Shown here: piece after piece, positions 1 to 10,002 of the stretch | Layout of the letters: the number at the start of each line of letters is the position of its first letter | Position numbering within the stretch: position 1 is the stretch's first letter | Assembly: GCF_001897285.1 (NCBI RefSeq) | Contig: NZ_MKSM01000096.1 | Span: forward strand, 1 to 64,000 | DNA length: 64,000 nucleotides | Direction of reading: 5' to 3' | DNA from: Nitrobacter sp. 62-23 | Lineage (GTDB): Bacteria; Pseudomonadota; Alphaproteobacteria; Rhizobiales; Xanthobacteraceae | Position numbers and translations under genes: made by a program | The notes under the pieces: model-generated | The model's input: the letters and a program-made list of their open reading frames with translations, nothing else | The model's database searches: none | Told to the model about the DNA's origin: nothing

Positions 1-268
1 CCATCCCGGTGCCTCTGTTCTAAGGCATCCGCTGACGCCGATTCTCCGGCCCGGTCTTGAACGCCGCGTATCGCGGCTGAGCGCGAGCAGTCGATTCAAC
101 TGGCGGAATCGTTAGCCCGACAACGTCGTTGCAGGCGCGCATATCGAAATTGTGCTGGCGCGGGCAAAAACTCCGTGCAATCTTGGAGTGATATTTCAAA
201 TGATGTTGTGATTTCCGTGTGGAGTCACCCGGGCCTCGATCCGATAGAGGCTCACGCCGGCGAGATTT

Positions 269-3220
269 TTGGCCATGCCGCAACCTGTTGTCGCGGATAT
301 CGTCGATAATGGCGACGTGTTGCTGGGCGAGCTGCATGCGATTGAAGAACGACGTGCGCTGCTCGCGGATGCTGCACGCCACCCACAACCCAATCCCGCG
401 CCGCCGCACAATCCAAAAGCGTTGTCGGAAAAATTGAAGGATTTTGCCACCAGGGCCGGGAGTCTCAATCTGTCGGCGTTGTGCTTGTCCGGCGGCGGCA
501 TTCGCAGCTCTGCGTTCGCGCTCGGGGTGGTGCAAGGGCTCGCCGCACGAAAGATTCTGAGGAGCTTCGACTATCTCTCCACGGTGTCCGGTGGCGGCTA
601 TACCGGCGCAATGCTGACGGCCTGGGTGCAACGTACCGGCTACGACAACGCCGAGAAGCAACTCCTCGACGGTCCGCATAATGCAACGATCTCCCCACTT
701 CATCATCTGCGCCGGTACAGCAGTTACCTGTCACCGAGTGCAGGGCTGCTCTCGACCGACATGTTGGCGCTGGTCGCGCTGTATGTCCGCAACCTGCTGC
801 TGAACTGGTTTGTGCTGATTCCCATTTTGTTGGCGGCGATCATTCTGCTGAAATTGGTGACTCAATGGGCCTGGACGTTCCAGGCCAGCGACACAGAGAT
901 CGCCATGCTCGGCCTCCTGACCGTCGTTCTTGCCGGCACGTCGATGGTCGATTCCCTCCAGCAGCGGCCGGGCTGGGGCGACGAATCCTCCAGCCGCTCG
1001 CGCTTCCTTGCGCTCGAACTGTTGCCGACGCTTCTTGCGGGGTTGCTGATCAGCGTTGCCGCCCTGAAGATCTATCAGCAGTTTGTGGTCGACACTAACG
1101 TCAAGGGCAGTGACCAACTGCAGTTGCTATCATTCCTGAAAGAACTCAAATGGTATGGGAACGTCGCGGTGGTCGCTGCCGGAACCTACTTCCTTGCTGC
1201 AGTTCTCGCCCTGTCATTCACGCCGCCACGTGCCGGCAAAGACGACGACAAGTCGACGTCGGAGAACATCCGCTCGGGAGAGCTGCACAAGGGCGTACTG
1301 CACAGGGGAATGTTGATCGTATTGGCGCTGACCGCCTCGGGCGCCGTCGTTGGCCTGCTGCTTGCCAGGATCATCGACGCCATCAGTGCACCGTCGTCGG
1401 ACGCGACTGACACTGCGGTCTCACCGGTCAAAGTGTTCATGTTGATGTGCCTCGGACCGTCGGTGTTCATGACCGCGGTGTTTCTCGCCGAACTGCTTTA
1501 CTGCGCGTTGACCGGCAAGGTGTCCTGGGGCGACGCCGAGCGGGAGTGGCTGGGCAGGGCCGCTGGCTATCACGCGCGTGCGGCGGTGTTCTGGTCGCTA
1601 ACCTTTGCCGTGATCTATCTTGGTTCGTACGGCATCAACTATCTCTACAGAGAGTCGGGCACCTTGCTGAGTGGCTTGATTGCAACCGGCGGGCTCGCCG
1701 GCGTGGTCGCGAGCCTAGTTGGCAAATCGTCAGCGACCATGGCTCTCTTCAAGAAGGGCTACGCGACTCTTGCTCGCCGTTCGCTCAACGTCGTCCTCGC
1801 GGTGGCCGCGACCGCGTTCATCATCATACTAACCAGCGTTCTTTCCGCGGTGGTCGACTGGCTCGTCCTGCCCGCGTGCGTCTTGCCCGGGTATAATGCG
1901 CTTTGGTTCGATGCAAAGTATGACGTGCTTGGGTCACTCTTCGTCGTGTTCCTCTGGACGGTGCTCGTCGGCGTAGTCGCATCATGGTTCGTCAATACCA
2001 ACCGCTTCTCGCTTCACGGTGTCTATCGCAACCGGCTGATCAGGACTTTTCTCGGCGCCTCGAAGGAGAATCGCAAACCCAATGCGTTCACAGATTTCTA
2101 CGAAAAGGACAATCTCAATCTGAGCGATCTCTGGCCTAACGCTCCACCGGACGAAGGAAGAATTCCGCCGCAATATCTCGTGCAAAACATTGCGATGAAT
2201 ATCATCGCGACGCGCGAACTGGCATGGCAGGAGCGCAAGGCGATGTCCTTCGTCGTGACGCCATGGTGGTGCGGCTGCGGGGATCAGAACCGCGAATCGC
2301 AGGTCCTGCGCACGGATCTGAGCGGAGCTTCAGGCTGCTACCGCGCATCGAAAAACTATGGCAAGGGCATCAGCGTCGGAACCTCAATGGCGATCTCCGG
2401 CGCCGCTGCAAGTCCCAACATGGGCTATCACTCCTCGCCCGCCCTTAGCCTGCTGCTGACCTTCTTCAACGTCCGCCTCGGCGCCTGGCTCGGCAATCCC
2501 AACTCCGCCGGAAACAGCACTTGGCAGCACGCGGGTCCAAGGATCGCCGTCTGGCCGATGATCCAAGAAGCGCTAGGATTGACTGACGGTACGAAGGGCT
2601 ACGTCTATCTTTCCGACGGCGGGCACTTCGACAACCTCGGGCTCTACGAGATGGTTCGGCGCCGCTGCCGACTGATCATCATTAGCGACGCAGGATGCGA
2701 TCCAGACTTCGGCTTCGAGGATCTCGGCAATGCATGCCGGAAAATCTCGATCGATCAGGATGTCGATATCGAGTTCGAGGCGCTGAAGATGGTGTCCCGC
2801 AAGACGCCGCCCGTCGAAGGGCCTTATTTTGCGGTCGCCAAGATAAAGTACCGTGATCTTGGCGACAAGGAGGGTATCCTTGTTTACATCAAGCCGAACT
2901 TCCAAGGCATCGAACCGATCTCGGTCCGCAGCTACGCCCTGAAGGCAACGGTCTTCCCGCACGAAAGCACTGCGGACCAATTCTTCGGCGAGTCGCAATT
3001 CGAAGCCTATCGCGCACTCGGCCGCTTCGCGATCGACCATATCGATGGCGCAGCGGGTACGACCTATTTGGATGTCAACGCGTTTGTGGAGGCTATCAGA
3101 GCACATGCCGCCAAGCCGGCTGCGCCGCCGACGAGACCAGCGCCAGCGCAGCCGCAAGCGGCAGTGCCTGCTACAGGAGCCGGGGTTGGTCCCTGTGCCG
3201 GTACAGTGACGAGCCCTTAG
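269..3220 (+). CDS. Patatin-like phospholipase family protein with large central multi-TM region
   Basis: N-term LCLSGGGIRSSAFALGVVQGL (oxyanion GGGxR) and STVSGGGYTGA (nucleophile Ser); C-term YLSDGGHFDNLGLYEM (DGG Asp motif); about 10 hydrophobic segments between. Confidence 0.85.
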   Translation: MAMPQPVVADIVDNGDVLLGELHAIEERRALLADAARHPQPNPAPPHNPKALSEKLKDFATRAGSLNLSALCLSGGGIRSSAFALGVVQGLAARKILRSFDYLSTVSGGGYTGAMLTAWVQRTGYDNAEKQLLDGPHNATISPLHHLRRYSSYLSPSAGLLSTDMLALVALYVRNLLLNWFVLIPILLAAIILLKLVTQWAWTFQASDTEIAMLGLLTVVLAGTSMVDSLQQRPGWGDESSSRSRFLALELLPTLLAGLLISVAALKIYQQFVVDTNVKGSDQLQLLSFLKELKWYGNVAVVAAGTYFLAAVLALSFTPPRAGKDDDKSTSENIRSGELHKGVLHRGMLIVLALTASGAVVGLLLARIIDAISAPSSDATDTAVSPVKVFMLMCLGPSVFMTAVFLAELLYCALTGKVSWGDAEREWLGRAAGYHARAAVFWSLTFAVIYLGSYGINYLYRESGTLLSGLIATGGLAGVVASLVGKSSATMALFKKGYATLARRSLNVVLAVAATAFIIILTSVLSAVVDWLVLPACVLPGYNALWFDAKYDVLGSLFVVFLWTVLVGVVASWFVNTNRFSLHGVYRNRLIRTFLGASKENRKPNAFTDFYEKDNLNLSDLWPNAPPDEGRIPPQYLVQNIAMNIIATRELAWQERKAMSFVVTPWWCGCGDQNRESQVLRTDLSGASGCYRASKNYGKGISVGTSMAISGAAASPNMGYHSSPALSLLLTFFNVRLGAWLGNPNSAGNSTWQHAGPRIAVWPMIQEALGLTDGTKGYVYLSDGGHFDNLGLYEMVRRRCRLIIISDAGCDPDFGFEDLGNACRKISIDQDVDIEFEALKMVSRKTPPVEGPYFAVAKIKYRDLGDKEGILVYIKPNFQGIEPISVRSYALKATVFPHESTADQFFGESQFEAYRALGRFAIDHIDGAAGTTYLDVNAFVEAIRAHAAKPAAPPTRPAPAQPQAAVPATGAGVGPCAGTVTSP

Positions 3221-3230
3221 GGAGGATAAT

Positions 3231-4109
3231 GTGATGCGTATGAAACTCGCTGTCGCCGTGCTTCTCTTGCCGGTCTCTGTAGGATCTGTCGTCGCGCAGA
3301 ACTTCGACGAGCAGGCGATCTGCGCCGCGATCAACAAGCCCGGGCTGTTCTACGCCCGCAGCCAGCCGCCATATCAGTATGCGCCGGTGAACGGCGCGCC
3401 GCTCTCCTATGACAGGGATGCGCGCTTCGTCCTGATCACCGCGCCGGTGCGGCCACGGCAGGGGCACGACTACGAGGGCGTGTGGCACGTCCGGACCCAG
3501 ACCATTGCCGAACTGAGCAAGCGGGCGAACAAGGCCTATGTCTATCGCCCGCCAGTCAGAACGCGCTGCTCCCGGGACGTGCTTCCGGCATTCGAGGAAC
3601 GTGACCGGCTGGTGACGCTGACGGAGTATCTGGATCATCATCTGTCGAATCCGCACCATCCGCGCCAGAAGAGCTACGACCTGACCCGGCGATTTCACAT
3701 GCCGATTCAGGATGTCGCGGCAAATGATTGCGTCTGGACCGACGACGACAAGGCGTTCGACCTCAATGGCACGTACGGCTTCTCCGATGTGAACCGGCGT
3801 GACCTAGACTCCGCCTTTGAAGTCGCCATGACGCTGGTGCCGCGTGCCTACGCGTCGTCGTCGAGTTACCAGGGGCTGAGCTCGCAATTCGCCTATCGCG
3901 ACACGCCCCACGGCGTCTGCGTCTCCTTTGCATCGCCTATTCCGACCGGGCCGGTGCCGCACGGCGGCTGGTTCAGCAACGCCTATGACGACGCCATGCA
4001 GGCGGCCGCCGGATGGAAGCCGAAATCAACGCTACTCGTCATAAAACGGCTCGAGGGAAGGCGGGTGATTCCGTTAACATCGAAGATGATCACTTGGACC
4101 GACCGATGA
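3231..4109 (+). CDS. Secreted/periplasmic hypothetical protein (signal peptide MRMKLAVAVLLLPVSVGSVVAQ)
   Basis: Open frame directly after patatin gene; clear N-terminal signal sequence. Confidence 0.7.
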   Translation: MMRMKLAVAVLLLPVSVGSVVAQNFDEQAICAAINKPGLFYARSQPPYQYAPVNGAPLSYDRDARFVLITAPVRPRQGHDYEGVWHVRTQTIAELSKRANKAYVYRPPVRTRCSRDVLPAFEERDRLVTLTEYLDHHLSNPHHPRQKSYDLTRRFHMPIQDVAANDCVWTDDDKAFDLNGTYGFSDVNRRDLDSAFEVAMTLVPRAYASSSSYQGLSSQFAYRDTPHGVCVSFASPIPTGPVPHGGWFSNAYDDAMQAAAGWKPKSTLLVIKRLEGRRVIPLTSKMITWTDR

Positions 4110-4786
4110 GCCTGGACGCAGGAAGCACGATGCCCGTGGCGCCGAAGTCCGGCTGGCGGCGTCTACTGGAATGGCGCTTGCTGCCGATCAACAAGCTGCT
4201 CCAGACTAAATGGATGCAGCAGGTCTTCCCGAAGCTGCTTTGGCTCGTCGTTCCTCTCCAATACTATTATGCGCAGCAGTTGCCAGCAGGTTTCAACCTC
4301 GAGAGCTATTTGCCGTCGGCAGCTCTCGTCATCATTCTGGTGGCGTCGATGGTCTGCGTCGCCGGGGTAATCGCGATCGGTTATCCGCGCTCGGAAAATT
4401 ACTACGACGCTGCCCGTTCCCTGGTCTCGTCGATGCTCGGCACCTGGGCGTTTGCGCTGGCCCTGATATGTCTTTCGTTGGGGCTCAACGGATGGTTCGC
4501 ACGCCCGAGCGATGTGATCCAGGACTTTCTGTGTCCGTTCGAGCCGGGGCCTTGGATACGCGTGGTCTGTGACTCGCGTTTAGTGCGCCCCTTGCTCGTC
4601 TATCTCATTTATGCGCTGGCCGGTGCAGTGCTGCTGACGATCCTCATTCATGGCTGCGCCCGCATCAAGGCGGCGCGTAACGAAGATTACCGCCCGCTCC
4701 GGGAGCCGAACCTCGTCGTCGTGGCCATCGCGGTCGCCGTGTTAATGGCGTTCTTTCAGTGGCTAATCACCGCCACTAATCGCTGA
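4106..4786 (+). CDS. Multi-TM membrane hypothetical protein
   Basis: ATG at 4106 overlaps upstream stop (ATGA); several hydrophobic helices; ORF track start (4013) is an upstream extension. Confidence 0.65.
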   Translation: MSLDAGSTMPVAPKSGWRRLLEWRLLPINKLLQTKWMQQVFPKLLWLVVPLQYYYAQQLPAGFNLESYLPSAALVIILVASMVCVAGVIAIGYPRSENYYDAARSLVSSMLGTWAFALALICLSLGLNGWFARPSDVIQDFLCPFEPGPWIRVVCDSRLVRPLLVYLIYALAGAVLLTILIHGCARIKAARNEDYRPLREPNLVVVAIAVAVLMAFFQWLITATNR

Positions 4787-4873
4787 CGAGAGCTGTCGTG
4801 GAGGCGGACGCTGCTTAAGCGCAATACGGTGCTTGGTTTCTCGCATCAACCAATGCGTGGCGTGCACGTCCAT

Positions 4874-4978
4874 TAGAGCATTTTCGCTTCTTATTGAATC
4901 AGAAGCGAAGCTCTAGATTGTTGTTTTGACGCGTTTTCTTCGCGCGAACCGGTATCCACTTCGCTCGAAAACGCTATA
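4874..4978. repeat. RPE-like interspersed palindromic element (rhizobial type)
   Basis: agagcattttcgcttct...agaagcgaagctct inverted repeat followed by gcgttttcttcgcgcgaaccggtatccacttcgctcgaaaacgct, the form common in Rhizobiales intergenic repeats. Confidence 0.6.
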
Positions 4979-5475
4979 ATTCCGCGATGCCCGGGTGCAT
5001 CTCCATTCGCATCGTGGCCGCGTCGACCTTTTCGCTTCGCGACAAACCGTATCGCTCCATGCCGGCAAAGCGCTGCAACCGCGCGAGCGTGCCGAGTCGA
5101 AAAGCATCGAATCGGTCCAGCGGGCGAATGTGAAGCGTGGATGGATTAAAGGGCAGTCCTCTGCTCCCCTCATCAAAGGCAGGAAGGTGGCAAGTGCAGA
5201 CGCGACGCCAGAGAGAATTTTCCGCAATTCATCCAAAGCAGCTTCATTCAAGAAATCTTCTCCTTCGAACGGGCAATAAATAATATAGGGCGGCATAACC
5301 AGCGGCACGGACGATTTCAATGACGGCCTCGCGTTCAAGCCCATTCCACGTCTTGCGGGCCCGCGCCTGGAGCTCAGCAAGCTTCGCCTGCAAAAGGGGG
5401 CGGCAACGCCCATCGTGAACTCAATCTAACGCAATTCGTGGTTTGGTTAGCACGCATGATGTGAGGCACATGTGA

Positions 5476-6870
5476 TCACGCGACAGAAACATAACCTACG
5501 CGCGATCCATGCGACATGTGGGGGTTTCTGATCGCGGTAGTCGGCAATTCGCGCAATCTGAACCATGGTGAGAACCATTTCCGTTCCGCAGCAGCATTCA
5601 GCGTGACTTTCAGGCTATGATGAAAAACCAGTTTAATTTCATCGGCCGCAAATCCGGCTAAAGGCCATCTGAGAGCGAAGGTTGTCTTCCCTGGCGGGAG
5701 AATAGCCCAAGCATCACTACCTGTTTTTATCGTCCCGACTTTTGCAGCCGGGATAACAAGTCCTCCAACGAGATGAGCATTGCGTCTTTTGTTCTGGGCA
5801 ACATCACAAACAGGCGATATTTCAAGCAGAACTGGCCTGACGGCGGCGTACCATTCATCCATCTTAACTGAATTGGTTTGGCTGCGAGTGATATTGCAGA
5901 ATATCTTTTCCAGATGCTCACGATCAGAACCGAACACTGACAGGAAGGACTCGACCTCGTTTGCTACATAAACAGTGCCAGGCAGATAGGGGATCACCCC
6001 CTCTGTGCATCCAGCTGTAAGAAGAAAACCATTCATCTTCGCAGCGATGCTGGCTTTGGTCTTTCCGGTCGGCGTTGCATTGAGCCAAGCCCCATGGTCA
6101 ACAAGCGCCCGTCCACCGCCCGAATGTTCAAGCTGATCCATCAAAAGCTGCGAAAGGATCGCGACAAGGTGGCCAGGAGCCGTGGCTTCCGATAAGTCGG
6201 ACTCGCCTTTTGCTTTTGAGAGACGCTGAAGCACTTCTTTCAAGTGATCGTCGGTCAATTGTGTATCGACACCGCCCGCCGTCTCTTCCGCAAGATCGGT
6301 CAGACTCGCCATAAGGGCAGAGTTCGCGTCCTTAACAAGCCCGTCCCAGGTCCAGAGCAATCCAATGGCCGATTGACTGCCAAGCGTCGCAGCTATTTGC
6401 TTCTGCAACCGGGCATTCCAATCCTCTGGGCGATCTTCCTTCTTCGGCTTGTCCATCTCCAGAAAAATCAGACGGTTTTTGAACTTTGGTTCCGCCTCAA
6501 GCAGCGTGCGCTTGAACAGTTCGCTTTCAGTCTCCTGATCTTCCGCGGGGACGCCTACCTCTGTTACAGGGTCATCGGCGTATTTGCTCCAAATGACAAC
6601 GACAATTGGCGCTGTATCGGCCGATACAACATTCTTGAAAACATTCGCAGTGTGTGAGGCTGCATCCTTTCCGAGGTTGTTGGTCAGGTGCAGATCGAGA
6701 AATACCAGCTGAAGTCTCGGAAATGGTCGCGGAGGCAGCTGATCCAGACTTGTTCCAGGAATCCAGACCGCGCTGATGTAGAGCTCGTTAAGGGCATTCA
6801 AAATGCAGTTGTAGTCATCCGGCTCGTCGTCAATGACGCAAACCGAAGGTGACACGAGTTGATTGATCAT
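5476..6870 (-). CDS. Response-regulator receiver-domain protein with uncharacterised C-terminal region
   Basis: VCVIDDEPDDYN (acidic pocket), LVFLDLHLTN (phosphoacceptor Asp), VIWSKYADD (S/T and Lys); ATGA overlap with upstream kinase-like gene. Confidence 0.75.
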   Translation of the reverse strand: MINQLVSPSVCVIDDEPDDYNCILNALNELYISAVWIPGTSLDQLPPRPFPRLQLVFLDLHLTNNLGKDAASHTANVFKNVVSADTAPIVVVIWSKYADDPVTEVGVPAEDQETESELFKRTLLEAEPKFKNRLIFLEMDKPKKEDRPEDWNARLQKQIAATLGSQSAIGLLWTWDGLVKDANSALMASLTDLAEETAGGVDTQLTDDHLKEVLQRLSKAKGESDLSEATAPGHLVAILSQLLMDQLEHSGGGRALVDHGAWLNATPTGKTKASIAAKMNGFLLTAGCTEGVIPYLPGTVYVANEVESFLSVFGSDREHLEKIFCNITRSQTNSVKMDEWYAAVRPVLLEISPVCDVAQNKRRNAHLVGGLVIPAAKVGTIKTGSDAWAILPPGKTTFALRWPLAGFAADEIKLVFHHSLKVTLNAAAERKWFSPWFRLRELPTTAIRNPHMSHGSRVGYVSVA

Positions 6871-8978
6871 GACTTTTCCAGAAATTGAAGGGCGACAACC
6901 GCGCCCTTGATCTGATCGGGAAGGTCAACATCGCTCTTGCTCGGAAAAACAACGCGGCCCTGGCTGACGCGCATAATTTCACTGACAATATACAATCCCA
7001 AGCCCATACCCCCTGCCCGTCGTGTGAAGAATGGGGCGATCAGGTCTTCGGGATCATCTTTCCCGAAGCCGGGGCCGTTGTCTCCAACAACAATAGCCGG
7101 GCCTTCCTCAATATCCTCGGTGGTGCCGATATAGAGATACTTCTGCTTCGGGGCCTTGGTCTCCAGCCAGTGTATGCTGTTGTCGATTAGATTGGTGATC
7201 GAGGCGACCAGCATTTGCTTGGACCCTTGGATCTTGAAGTCCGGGCAGTCCATTTCCATGCCATTGATGAGCGTGATATGATGGCGCCTCAGTCTGATTT
7301 CCGCACTGAAGATGGCCTCCTTGATCAGAACACCAGCTGAGGTTTTCCCTGGATTGGGGTTTTTCAGCAGGTTCGTAACCGGACGCATCGCACGATAAAG
7401 ACGGTCAACAAGTTCTTTGATCCGGACCGGGTGGGCCCCCCGACTCGTTGCCGCCCTTAATTCATCGAGTATTTTCTCGGCACCGTGGAGCATCATTCCT
7501 ATTGTGAGACCGGGGACCGCTGCGTGGAGAAGCTGGTCACGATAGATCTCCATCTCTTTTTCGGCGGCCTTCAGCTTCGGCTCGACTTCTGCGAGGACGC
7601 CTTTGCGCTCCAATACCTCGCGCACTTCGGCAAGCTTCTCGAAAACCCGTTTGCCCGTGCCCTTGCCAAGAACTTCCCGAAGCCTGCGCTGGTCCTTGGT
7701 CTTCTCCGCCTCCATCTGGGTGAGCATACTGATCACCGCGGCGCGAAAATCCTCAAAGGCCTCATTTTCGATAAAGCCCTCGCGGTTGGTCTTTTCCCGG
7801 AGGTCTCCGCTCTCAGTCGCATCGAGCCACAATGCACCCAGAATCTGGTTGTTACTGGTACGTGCGGTCGGAGTATTGACGCGCCGGATGTCGAGATTGA
7901 GCCAGTCGTTTCCGGGTTCTCCGAAATCGTAGACACGGATGCCGTCACGATAGATACGGATGCCGCCATTCTCATCCAGATAATCTTTGAGACCTTTCAC
8001 GTCATCGGTTACATCGCGAAGCACCGCAGGATCACGGTCAAAAAGCCAGAAGTCGAAACTCACTTTACCGATCTTGTGCTTTGAAAGGTCGAGAGCCTCG
8101 CTCTTTCTACTGTTCTCAACCTTCTTCTCAAGCGCAACCTCCTTCCCCTTCTCAGTTGTTTTCGTGAGCTGCTTTGAATACCCGGGCGGCGGTGTGAATG
8201 TGTAATCAAACGTTCCGGACTTCGCCTCAAACGATCCCCGCACATGGTAGAGGGCACACTTGTTAGCGTCCTCCGCTGTAAAGAGATTCTTGAGCCACTC
8301 CTCATGATCAGGGATCGATAACATCACTTCAAAATCTTCAGGCCCTTTGAAGGGTGAACAAAGGCTGTTGACGGCACGGTGAAGACGCCGAGCTTGGCCG
8401 CGGTTCCAGGCCTCCCTCAGCCGTGTTATTTCAAAGCAGGTGCCGTGCTGGTTGCCCTTGAATGTTTCCGGTTGACGAATTTCAAGATCAATTCCCGCGC
8501 TTTCCAGATCGTCTGCGCTTTCAATCCTGTCCCAATTAAAATCAAGTACAAGTTCTTCACCACCGCGCCGGCGGGTGATCAGACGAATGGAGCGCCCGAG
8601 CTTGTGAGCCGACAAGCGACCAAGACCCTTTTCCCCTAGCGGGAAGCGGTGAAACTTCTTGGTGCGCCTGTCCTCCTGACGCTGCAACGCACGGAAATCA
8701 GTGGCAATCATCATCCACACGTTCTGCAACGTATCTTCGTCCATTCCGATGCCGTCATCCTCAACGGTAATGCACGCTTTTGTCGGATCGGTGGGATATT
8801 CCAGCGTCACAGCACAAACAGTTGCATCAGCATCATACGCGTTCTTCACGAGTTCGAAGACCGCAAGATTGGCGTCCTTGATGAGCTGATCGCCAAGGAG
8901 CGTCAGCAGGCGCGGTCGCACCCTGAAAATCAGCTTTTCGCTGCCGGACTTTTTTTGCGCCGTTACGGCCATACTCAT
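6867..8978 (-). CDS. ATP-binding protein with N-terminal Hsp90/MORC-like GHKL ATPase and C-terminal histidine-kinase-like HATPase
   Basis: N-half FELVKNAYDADA...VEDDGIGMDE; C-half NLIDNSIHWLE...VGDNGPGFG...GGMGLGLYIVSEIM; possible H-box GMMLHGAEKILDEL. Confidence 0.82.
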   Translation of the reverse strand: MSMAVTAQKKSGSEKLIFRVRPRLLTLLGDQLIKDANLAVFELVKNAYDADATVCAVTLEYPTDPTKACITVEDDGIGMDEDTLQNVWMMIATDFRALQRQEDRRTKKFHRFPLGEKGLGRLSAHKLGRSIRLITRRRGGEELVLDFNWDRIESADDLESAGIDLEIRQPETFKGNQHGTCFEITRLREAWNRGQARRLHRAVNSLCSPFKGPEDFEVMLSIPDHEEWLKNLFTAEDANKCALYHVRGSFEAKSGTFDYTFTPPPGYSKQLTKTTEKGKEVALEKKVENSRKSEALDLSKHKIGKVSFDFWLFDRDPAVLRDVTDDVKGLKDYLDENGGIRIYRDGIRVYDFGEPGNDWLNLDIRRVNTPTARTSNNQILGALWLDATESGDLREKTNREGFIENEAFEDFRAAVISMLTQMEAEKTKDQRRLREVLGKGTGKRVFEKLAEVREVLERKGVLAEVEPKLKAAEKEMEIYRDQLLHAAVPGLTIGMMLHGAEKILDELRAATSRGAHPVRIKELVDRLYRAMRPVTNLLKNPNPGKTSAGVLIKEAIFSAEIRLRRHHITLINGMEMDCPDFKIQGSKQMLVASITNLIDNSIHWLETKAPKQKYLYIGTTEDIEEGPAIVVGDNGPGFGKDDPEDLIAPFFTRRAGGMGLGLYIVSEIMRVSQGRVVFPSKSDVDLPDQIKGAVVALQFLEKS

Positions 8979-9922
8979 CCTGAAGTTATGGTTTCGACAA
9001 TTGCTTCCATCACTGGCGGACAGACACCATTACCGAGTATTTTTATATTCTCCCGTCGCGTACCATGGCTCATCGTATAGTCCGACCTGAACCCCATGGC
9101 CCGTTTCAGTTCCGGTACCTGTAGCATGCGCATCTGATGACCGTCATCGCCCGGCTCGACCAAAGCAAAACGGTCAACGGTCGTTATGGTACGCAAAGGA
9201 CGGTCCAACCGCTGCCATCCACCGCCGCCATCCGTTCCGTAGTAGACCAGCAAAAAGCTTGCACGTTTACCCACTTCGGCAAAGGCTCTTTCGGCGCGCT
9301 CCAGGGTCGGCCTTGCTCGCTTTGGGCTAAATAGCTCCGTTGTCTCCCAGGTACCAAGCGGATCGAGAATATCACTGACGGTTTTGCGCTTGCGGCGCGG
9401 CCGCTTGATCGCGGTTACAGGCTCCTCAAGGTCGCAGACCACAAACAGCCGGCGGCGGCTCTGAGGCACCCCGAAGTCCGAGGCGTCCAGGACAAATTCG
9501 GTCAAGTGATAGCCAATATTCTCAAGCGACTCTTTGAGTTCGTCGTAGCGGGACCACGGGCGCATATGGACGACATTCTCCAGGATCAGCCAACGCGGCC
9601 TGAACTCCCTGGCGAAGCGCAAGGCCTGCATGGCTGTGGCACGGCTTTTCTCCGACCGCGGAGCCGAACCCTTAGCGCAGGTGTGGTTAGTGCACTCCGG
9701 CGACGCCAGAAGCAGGTCAATGTCTCCGATGGAGTCGTGAAGCTTTCGGGGGTTGATGTTTTCCAGCGCCTTTGTGATGGTGGTGGCTTCCGGGAAATTC
9801 TCTTCATAAGTAGCGGCTGCCACTTCACAAAGATCAATACCACAGACAATTTCGGCTCCAGCATTGCGTGCGCCGTAGCTGCTGCCGCCGCCACCACTGA
9901 AAATGTCGAGTGTCCTGGTCAT
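8975..9922 (-). CDS. dcm: DNA (cytosine-5-)-methyltransferase
   Basis: Motif I TLDIFSGGGGSSYG, motif IV ASPECTNHT, motif VI LILENV, motif VIII QSRRRLFVV, motif X ILGNGVCPPV. Confidence 0.9.
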   Translation of the reverse strand: MTRTLDIFSGGGGSSYGARNAGAEIVCGIDLCEVAAATYEENFPEATTITKALENINPRKLHDSIGDIDLLLASPECTNHTCAKGSAPRSEKSRATAMQALRFAREFRPRWLILENVVHMRPWSRYDELKESLENIGYHLTEFVLDASDFGVPQSRRRLFVVCDLEEPVTAIKRPRRKRKTVSDILDPLGTWETTELFSPKRARPTLERAERAFAEVGKRASFLLVYYGTDGGGGWQRLDRPLRTITTVDRFALVEPGDDGHQMRMLQVPELKRAMGFRSDYTMSHGTRRENIKILGNGVCPPVMEAIVETITSG

Positions 9923-10002
9923 TCCGCGCCCCAACCGATGAAAACGCGGGCCAGGCTACCAGGTCGGATTCCGTCTGACCAGGCACAAAATGGAGCCAGA
10001 CC

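Noticed and set aside
4913-5413. 166-aa minus-strand ORF near the RPE-like repeat
   Set aside because: Part lies in the repeat; protein-like segments are split between frames and cannot be assigned to a family. Possibly a decayed gene, not supportable.
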